Shown here: piece after piece, positions 23,601-24,113 of the stretch
Layout of the letters: every line of letters starts with the position of its first letter
Position numbering within the stretch: the first letter of the stretch is position 1
Assembly: GCA_019649035.1 (NCBI GenBank)
Contig: BMAT01001854.1
Location: 382,257 to 406,369 of the forward strand
Direction of reading: 5' to 3'
DNA: 24,113 nucleotides
Source: Elysia marginata
Lineage: Eukaryota; Mollusca; Gastropoda; Plakobranchidae
The notes under the pieces: generated by a model
Told to the model about the DNA's origin: nothing
Databases searched by the model: none
Seen by the model: the letters and a program-made list of their open reading frames with translations, nothing else
Program-made: the position numbers and the translations under genes

Positions 23601-23794
23601 GATGTTTTTTTTTTTAAGTTTCATACTTGAAAGTCTTTCAAACATCAGTTTTTTTTGTTTTTTTTATAAATGTCTAGGATAAGCGTCTCATCATCATGCT
23701 GAGCAACTGCAGACATACTCTAGAAGTGGTTGTTCCAAGGATCATCGAGAACCTCACTAAGCATGGCTATGTGGAGATGGAGAAAGCTCTCAAA
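5579..23794 (+). CDS. EXOC2: EXOC2/Sec5, exocyst complex subunit (3' partial, 22 exons seen)
   Basis: Exocyst subunit that helps tether secretory vesicles to the plasma membrane and is a direct effector of the GTPase Ral. The join is 5579..5696, 7842..8012, 8919..9054, 9672..9715, 10248..10317, 11031..11155, 11567..11638, 12457..12602, 13171..13252, 14116..14218, 14490..14602, 16054..16149, 16565..16615, 16863..16978, 17403..17453, 18512..18687, 19328..19449, 20058..20131, 21196..21279, 22111..22235, 23142..23205 and 23678..23794. This gives 752 codons with no stop. Residues 8 to about 95 form an IPT/TIG Ral-binding domain. Blocks such as [30 protein letters not shown] and [15 protein letters not shown] match vertebrate Sec5 closely. 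The ATG at 5579 is fixed by an in-frame TGA 9 nt upstream. About 170 C-terminal residues are off the right edge. Orthology is secure; individual junctions are predictions supported by phase and homology. Confidence 0.95.
6176..6234. repeat. Direct repeat, 2 copies, 31-bp period
   Basis: AATCAGTCCAGCCGTTTTCT plus AGTAAAAG occurs at 6176..6203 and again, identically, at 6207..6234, with GAT between. Perfect identity over 28 bp means a recent duplication within an older dispersed-looking segment of intron 1. Confidence 0.9.
7246..7470. repeat. Imperfect inverted repeat in EXOC2 intron 1 (MITE-like)
   Basis: TATGGCTATGGCATGAATTA plus AAA near 7268..7290 recurs inverted near 7423..7445 with a single mismatch. 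Outside this core about two thirds of bases still pair over roughly 25 bp, and weaker pairing may extend further to about 7170 and 7560. The loop is about 130 bp. This could be a palindromic non-autonomous DNA element. No target-site duplication was identified. Confidence 0.6.
7842..8012 (+). CDS. EXOC2: EXOC2 coding exon 2 (residues 40-96, TIG domain end)
   Basis: Opens after TTTTCTAAAAG and ends at ATATAG|GTAAGA, phase 1 in and 1 out. It completes the Ral-binding TIG domain with [15 protein letters not shown], then SSSKIIAR and [10 protein letters not shown], matching the vertebrate order GLTICG...LTAEW...SASKIV...GGRGTSTVSF. It is a symmetric exon, so skipping it would delete half of the Ral-binding domain in frame. 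The following 906-bp intron contains a diverged SINE near its 3' end. Confidence 0.95.
8700..8812 (-). mobile_element. Diverged tRNA-derived SINE head
   Basis: On the minus strand TAGCTAAATAAGCTAAGAG is followed by AGTTTGAATCTC (plus-strand 8733..8744). These look like mutated A and B boxes at SINE-like spacing, close to the GTTAAGCG...GGTTCGAATCC plan of molluscan SINEs. It is old and without a clear tail. Confidence 0.35.
8919..9054 (+). CDS. EXOC2: EXOC2 coding exon 3 (residues 97-141, linker)
   Basis: Acceptor TTTCATAG, donor ACAA|GTAAGC, phase 1 in and 2 out. It begins with the conserved YAVWVDE at the end of the TIG region and runs into an acidic, poorly conserved linker ([15 protein letters not shown]). 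PLGI matches the vertebrate linker motif. The 617-bp intron after it is AT-rich with a short AC tract; nothing else was recognised. Confidence 0.93.
9672..9715 (+). CDS. EXOC2: EXOC2 coding exon 4 (residues 142-156)
   Basis: A 44-nt exon between TTTTTCCTCAG and AGAAG|GTGATG (a weaker donor), phase 2 in and 1 out. It encodes [15 protein letters not shown], which aligns with the vertebrate KFSQKDLEMLF segment at the start of the helical region. It is too short to stand out as an open frame. It was placed by phase and homology. The 532-bp intron after it shows no feature beyond AT-rich tracts. Confidence 0.88.
10248..10317 (+). CDS. EXOC2: EXOC2 coding exon 5 (residues 157-179)
   Basis: Acceptor TTTTTTCTGCTGCAG, donor GCAAG|GTGTGC, phase 1 in and 2 out. 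It encodes [20 protein letters not shown], matching the vertebrate block SENFSAAWYLIENH. This is the entry to the first helical bundle. The 713-bp intron after it carries the TGTAAC...GTTACA repeat and a 30-bp tandem duplication. Confidence 0.93.
10346..10539. repeat. TGTAAC...GTTACA bounded repeat, copy 1 (intron 5)
   Basis: TGTAACTTTTCCGACA (10346..10361) and GCTCTGTTACAGGTCT (10524..10539) bracket about 160 bp. The same two end words bracket about 70 bp of different sequence in intron 18. TGTAAC and GTTACA are inverted, so these may be ends of a non-autonomous DNA element family with internal deletions. Confidence 0.45.
10458..10517. repeat. 30-bp tandem duplication
   Basis: TTCTTTTAGTGCATTTGGTC plus AAAATTTTTG (10458..10487) is followed directly by a near-identical copy with one T to A change and a shifted A/T run (10488..10517). 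It lies inside the copy 1 repeat of intron 5. Confidence 0.8.
11031..11155 (+). CDS. EXOC2: EXOC2 coding exon 6 (residues 180-221)
   Basis: Acceptor TGCTATTTCAG, donor AACAG|GTAAAA, phase 2 in and 1 out. It encodes [20 protein letters not shown] and then a predicted helix, [17 protein letters not shown], which corresponds to vertebrate YVKGGLSTFFEAQDAL. It lies in the coiled-coil assembly region near the N terminus. The 411-bp intron after it has no recognisable feature. Confidence 0.93.
11567..11638 (+). CDS. EXOC2: EXOC2 coding exon 7 (residues 222-245)
   Basis: A 72-nt exon from TTTTTACTATTTCAG to TGATGC|GTAAGT, phase 1 in and 1 out. It encodes [20 protein letters not shown] and VLLM, a helical segment less conserved than its neighbours. 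The exon end and its donor are duplicated about 179 bp downstream in intron 7, where the donor GT has become AT. The true next exon joins in frame to give [12 protein letters not shown]. Confidence 0.88.
11615..11965. repeat. Tandem duplication (~179-bp unit) spanning exon 7 end and its donor
   Basis: TATTGATGCGTAAGTTTTGT (exon 7 end plus donor, near 11630) is echoed by TATTGATGCATAAGTTTTGT near 11809. Similarity then continues through TTTATAATACATATT (about 11690 and 11873) and AATTATTGAA (about 11782 and 11956), all at about the same offset. The second copy has lost the donor (GT to AT) and carries no usable exon. Similarity is partial, so the event is not recent. Confidence 0.75.
12457..12602 (+). 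CDS. EXOC2: EXOC2 coding exon 8 (residues 246-294)
   Basis: Acceptor CTTTTTCCATTTCAG, donor CAAAAG|GTATTC, phase 1 in and 0 out. It encodes the most conserved block in the window, [20 protein letters not shown], followed by [18 protein letters not shown]. Apart from a few conservative changes this matches vertebrate EXOC2. It is the best single anchor for the orthology call. The 568-bp intron after it shows nothing recognisable. Confidence 0.97.
13171..13252 (+). CDS. EXOC2: EXOC2 coding exon 9 (residues 295-321)
   Basis: Acceptor CATTTCTTAG, donor AAAAG|GTAAGT, phase 0 in and 1 out. It encodes [20 protein letters not shown] and EIKIFRK, nearly identical to vertebrate [20 protein letters not shown]. 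The 863-bp intron after it carries a decayed reverse-transcriptase fragment. Confidence 0.97.
13638..13915 (+). pseudogene. Decayed non-LTR retrotransposon reverse-transcriptase fragment
   Basis: The translation shows a FDCIKGK stretch (motif A-like, 13638..13680), a frameshift near 13685, then [14 protein letters not shown], an in-frame stop (TAA near 13739), and [19 protein letters not shown]. The last resembles the metazoan RT motif B plan IGTPQGDSLSPVLF. The key PQG is changed (SQR) and the catalytic YADD region is not present. Clade not assigned. It sits in EXOC2 intron 9, sense strand, and is clearly dead. Confidence 0.6.
14116..14218 (+). CDS. EXOC2: EXOC2 coding exon 10 (residues 322-355)
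   Basis: Acceptor TTTCCAATCTGCAG, donor AATAAG|GTAAGA, phase 1 in and 2 out. It encodes [20 protein letters not shown] and then a [12 protein letters not shown] stretch, aligning with vertebrate YYAEVETRIEALRELLLDKL and TLHDQKRYI. The 271-bp intron after it is unremarkable. Confidence 0.95.
14490..14602 (+). CDS. EXOC2: EXOC2 coding exon 11 (residues 356-393)
   Basis: Acceptor GGTAATGACCAG (a poor pyrimidine tract, but the phase and homology are right), donor GAAGAGG|GTGAGT, phase 2 in and 1 out. It encodes [20 protein letters not shown], with the conserved GDPAW motif, and ends in an acidic CKDDHIEE. The 1451-bp intron after it holds a tRNA-derived SINE on the minus strand. Confidence 0.95.
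15045..15314 (-). mobile_element. tRNA-derived SINE, near full length
   Basis: On the minus strand it starts with GGTGAGCAGTGGCGCAATCG (A box, plus-strand 15288..15303) and continues to CCCGGGTTCGATCCCC (B box near 15250..15260). A GC-rich body follows with CCCACCCAGCACTTGATGGG and GGCGAAAGTAAAGGCGGCG, and it ends in a short CTTTAC-type tail (plus-strand 15045..15058). This fits an RNA polymerase III-transcribed SINE mobilised by an RTE-type LINE. No target-site duplication was identified. It lies in EXOC2 intron 11, antisense to the gene. Confidence 0.75.
16054..16149 (+). CDS. EXOC2: EXOC2 coding exon 12 (residues 394-425, disordered linker)
   Basis: Acceptor TACTCTCGCAG, donor AAATCTG|GTATGG, phase 1 in and 1 out. 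It encodes a polar, Pro/Gly/Ser/Asn-rich linker ([22 protein letters not shown]) in the place of the divergent vertebrate linker. Its sequence alone would not identify the gene. It was placed because it bridges exon 11 to exon 13 in phase. The 415-bp intron after it has a possible transposon remnant near 16400..16505. Confidence 0.82.
16400..16510 (+). other. Possible transposon remnant, GC-richer patch in intron 12
   Basis: One frame reads [20 protein letters not shown] up to a TGA near 16500, loosely like the C-terminal tail of some LINE proteins (W followed by basic and Ala-rich sequence). The patch is clearly richer in GC than the surrounding intron. It is not an in-phase EXOC2 exon. The evidence is weak. 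Confidence 0.25.
16565..16615 (+). CDS. EXOC2: EXOC2 coding exon 13 (residues 426-442, Ser-rich microexon)
   Basis: A 51-nt exon from TTTCTGTTACAG to CAACAAG|GTGAGA, phase 1 in and 1 out. It encodes [17 protein letters not shown], which aligns with vertebrate LKRGSSFQSG. The KRxSSF core is a basophilic-kinase type site, so phosphorylation here is plausible. It is symmetric and could be skipped in frame. The 247-bp intron after it is unremarkable. Confidence 0.85.
16863..16978 (+). CDS. EXOC2: EXOC2 coding exon 14 (residues 443-481)
   Basis: Acceptor TTATTCTACTTCTAG, donor CGAGAG|GTAAAA, phase 1 in and 0 out. It encodes [20 protein letters not shown] and then [15 protein letters not shown], matching vertebrate TWRYKTPHRVAFVEKL and LSQLPNFWKLWISYV. 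It opens the C-terminal helical rod. The 424-bp intron after it has a purine-rich tract near 17015..17098. Confidence 0.95.
17015..17098 (+). repeat. Purine-rich (GA/A) tract
   Basis: About 80 nt almost free of pyrimidines, with repeated GGAAAGAAAGAAAA-type words, in intron 14. It may simply be low-complexity sequence; a purine-rich intronic enhancer role is only a guess. Confidence 0.75.
17403..17453 (+). CDS. EXOC2: EXOC2 coding exon 15 (residues 482-498)
   Basis: A 51-nt exon, TTTGTTTCAG to ATGAAG|GTTTGT, phase 0 in and 0 out. It encodes [17 protein letters not shown], a basic loop-like stretch aligning loosely with vertebrate ETAEKSGQIERSKNV. It can be skipped in frame, and its donor is not consensus. 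A decayed RTE-like LINE begins within about 40 bp downstream and occupies most of the 1058-bp intron. Confidence 0.8.
17490..18226 (+). pseudogene. RTE-like LINE relic: C-terminal end of reverse transcriptase
   Basis: The translation shows the thumb-region motif [12 protein letters not shown], then a frameshift near 17665, [30 protein letters not shown], an in-frame TAA (17915..17917), [27 protein letters not shown], a second TAA (18164..18166), [14 protein letters not shown], and a TGA at 18224..18226 that is probably the original stop. This order is the C-terminal plan of RTE/BovB-type LINE proteins. One frameshift and two stops make it dead. It lies in EXOC2 intron 15, sense strand, 5' truncated as LINE copies usually are. 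Confidence 0.85.
18379..18412 (+). repeat. Short purine-rich tract
   Basis: About 34 nt of almost pure A and G in the distal part of intron 15, about 100 bp before exon 16. Low complexity; no other signal is seen. Confidence 0.6.
18512..18687 (+). CDS. EXOC2: EXOC2 coding exon 16 (residues 499-556)
   Basis: Acceptor TTCTGATTTTTAG, donor TATCAG|GTGTGA, phase 0 in and 2 out. It encodes [20 protein letters not shown] and then a linker ending in [13 protein letters not shown]. It aligns with vertebrate KKMIQEVMHSLVKLTRGALLP and the later LAHAIQTVR region. The 640-bp intron after it carries a short partial duplication at 18841..18975. Confidence 0.93.
18841..18975. repeat. Partial tandem duplication in intron 16
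   Basis: CTTGAAGGCACCGCTGAATC plus TAGCATTT (18841..18868) and a following CAGGTTTAGTTTTTGTC recur as CTTGAAGACGTGAATCTAGC plus ATTTCAGGTTCAGTTTTTGT (about 18926..18966). The second copy lacks about 14 bp present in the first. Confidence 0.7.
19328..19449 (+). CDS. EXOC2: EXOC2 coding exon 17 (residues 557-597)
   Basis: Acceptor TTATTTCCCTCACAG, donor ATATCAG|GTAATC, phase 2 in and 1 out. It encodes [20 protein letters not shown] and then [20 protein letters not shown], matching vertebrate LILDLRVRCVMATLQHTAEE. The 608-bp intron after it shows no recognisable feature. Confidence 0.93.
20058..20131 (+). CDS. EXOC2: EXOC2 coding exon 18 (residues 598-622)
   Basis: Acceptor CTTTTTCATTCTAG, donor CAGCTA|GTGAGT, phase 1 in and 0 out. 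It encodes [20 protein letters not shown] and then [15 protein letters not shown] matches vertebrate KEDWIVDNEG. The 1064-bp intron after it carries the second TGTAAC...GTTACA repeat and a TCC microsatellite. Confidence 0.92.
20439..20539. repeat. TGTAAC...GTTACA bounded repeat, copy 2 (intron 18)
   Basis: TGTAACTTTTCCGACA (20439..20454) and GCTCTGTTACAGGTCT (20524..20539) are identical to the end words of the repeat in intron 5, while the interior differs. The shorter interior suggests an internally deleted or composite copy of the same element. Confidence 0.45.
20919..20944 (+). repeat. (TCC)n microsatellite, about 8.7 units
   Basis: An uninterrupted TCC run of 26 nt in intron 18, read directly. 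It is likely length-polymorphic. Confidence 0.95.
21196..21279 (+). CDS. EXOC2: EXOC2 coding exon 19 (residues 623-650)
   Basis: Acceptor TTTTTTTTTACAG, donor CCTGAG|GTGAGT, phase 0 in and 0 out. It encodes [20 protein letters not shown] and then MNKPSEPE, aligning with vertebrate LPCQFEQCIVCSLQSLKGVL and the CKPGE stretch. Symmetric exon. The 831-bp intron after it has a degenerate tandem repeat near 21440..21640. Confidence 0.92.
21440..21640. repeat. Degenerate tandem repeat, about 24-bp unit
   Basis: A unit close to ATAGACAATGGTGTTAAACC plus ATA recurs with decay: GACAATGGTGTAAA, GATAATAGTGTTTAAACC, GACAATGGTGCTGAAACC, GACAATGTAGGAGACAG, GACAATGGCATTGATA, GACAATACAAC. Copies vary in length, so the array is old. 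It lies in intron 19. Confidence 0.7.
22111..22235 (+). CDS. EXOC2: EXOC2 coding exon 20 (residues 651-691)
   Basis: Acceptor CCCTGTGTTTCAG, donor AAAACA|GTGAGT, phase 0 in and 2 out. It encodes [20 protein letters not shown] and then [16 protein letters not shown], aligning with vertebrate VFQQPKTQEEVCQLSINIMQ and VFIYCLEQL. The 906-bp intron after it is AT-rich with nothing recognised. Confidence 0.93.
23142..23205 (+). CDS. EXOC2: EXOC2 coding exon 21 (residues 692-713)
   Basis: A 64-nt exon after a long T tract and CAG, donor TCTTTG|GTAAGA, phase 2 in and 0 out. It encodes [20 protein letters not shown] and SL, a polar connector equivalent to the vertebrate segment before TSEQRLL. It is weakly conserved; phase on both sides supports it. 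The 472-bp intron after it has nothing recognised. Confidence 0.85.
23678..23794 (+). CDS. EXOC2: EXOC2 coding exon 22 (residues 714-752), last exon in window
   Basis: Acceptor TATAAATGTCTAG, donor CTCAAA|GTAAGA, phase 0 in and 0 out. It encodes [20 protein letters not shown] and then a helix, [16 protein letters not shown], matching vertebrate EQRLLIVLSNCCYLERHTF. From 23795 to the window end is intron. It contains nothing like the expected next block (the vertebrate LKELDQRLFENYIE region). Confidence 0.94.
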
Positions 23795-24113
23795 GTAAGA
23801 GACTAGCATGATTGGACATTCAGGGTATGAGGGTATTACTTTTTTATTGGAAAATGGGCTAAATTGTGAAAGAAGGTTCCCATCGATATAAAAAAGATAT
23901 TTGTTATTTTTTTCAGAGTTTGTTTTTTTTAAAACCAAGAATACAACTTTGGGAAACGGCTTGATTTTACATATTTCATAATTTCAATTAAAAAATCTAG
24001 TGCACCACGGCAGTATTTTGTTACAATGGAGTCAAAATACTCATGATCATGATTAAGAACTTGCACAATTTTGACAAGTTTGCAGACTGATTGTAGTGTC
24101 TGTTTATTCATTG
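23795..24113 (+). other. Start of EXOC2 intron 22, no exon found
   Basis: The donor GTAAGA at 23795 is followed by AT-rich sequence to the window end. No acceptor is followed by codons resembling the next Sec5 block, so the gene continues to the right. Confidence 0.8.

Noticed and set aside
1-24113. CRISPR array, bacterial operon or phage content
   Set aside because: No regularly spaced identical repeats with unique spacers. The gene structure is spliced and eukaryotic throughout.

Overview
The window is animal nuclear DNA carrying most of one intron-rich, plus-strand gene. The gene is the orthologue of EXOC2/Sec5, the Ral-binding subunit of the exocyst tethering complex. I could follow 22 coding exons (5579..23794). 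Every intron between them is GT-AG, and the reading phase agrees at every junction. Together they give 2256 nt, or 752 codons, with no internal stop. The animal Sec5 protein is about 920 residues, so roughly the last 170 residues lie beyond the right edge.

Organism (inference): a mollusc, probably a heterobranch (pulmonate-like) gastropod. The reasons are AT-rich long introns, frequent TACATGTA and AGATCTAG words, tRNA-derived SINE pieces and decayed LINE reverse-transcriptase pieces, and a protein close to but distinct from vertebrate EXOC2. The species cannot be read from the window.

Layout. Positions 1..5515 hold no recognisable protein gene. They contain two tRNA-like SINE heads (about 2283..2375 minus, 2553..2665 plus), a G-rich tract (2260..2277), and a GC-box plus ETS-type motif pair (3001..3020) that could be the EXOC2 promoter. 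A good splice acceptor at 5514..5515 opens a 5' UTR segment. That segment carries an 18-codon upstream ORF whose TAA overlaps the main ATG (TAATG). Exons 1 to 3 (5579..9054) encode the N-terminal IPT/TIG Ral-binding domain, with Thr11 and Arg27 at the same positions as in mammalian Sec5, and then an acidic linker. Exons 4 to 11 encode the N-terminal helical region, including the strongly conserved [18 protein letters not shown] block. Exons 12 and 13 encode a Ser-rich, low-complexity linker. Exons 14 to 22 encode the start and middle of the helical-bundle rod.

The introns hold most of the repeats: a 31-bp-period direct repeat and an imperfect inverted repeat in intron 1, a diverged SINE in intron 2, a terminal-repeat element in introns 5 and 18, a duplication of the exon 7 splice-donor region in intron 7, an RT relic in intron 9, a full tRNA-SINE in intron 11, an RTE-like LINE relic in intron 15, and several small tandem repeats. 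I found no RNA gene that looks functional, no CRISPR array, no operon and no second protein gene. I do not see a new multi-gene system. The most informative oddities are the TAATG uORF, the duplicated and mutated splice donor, and the small symmetric exons in the linker.
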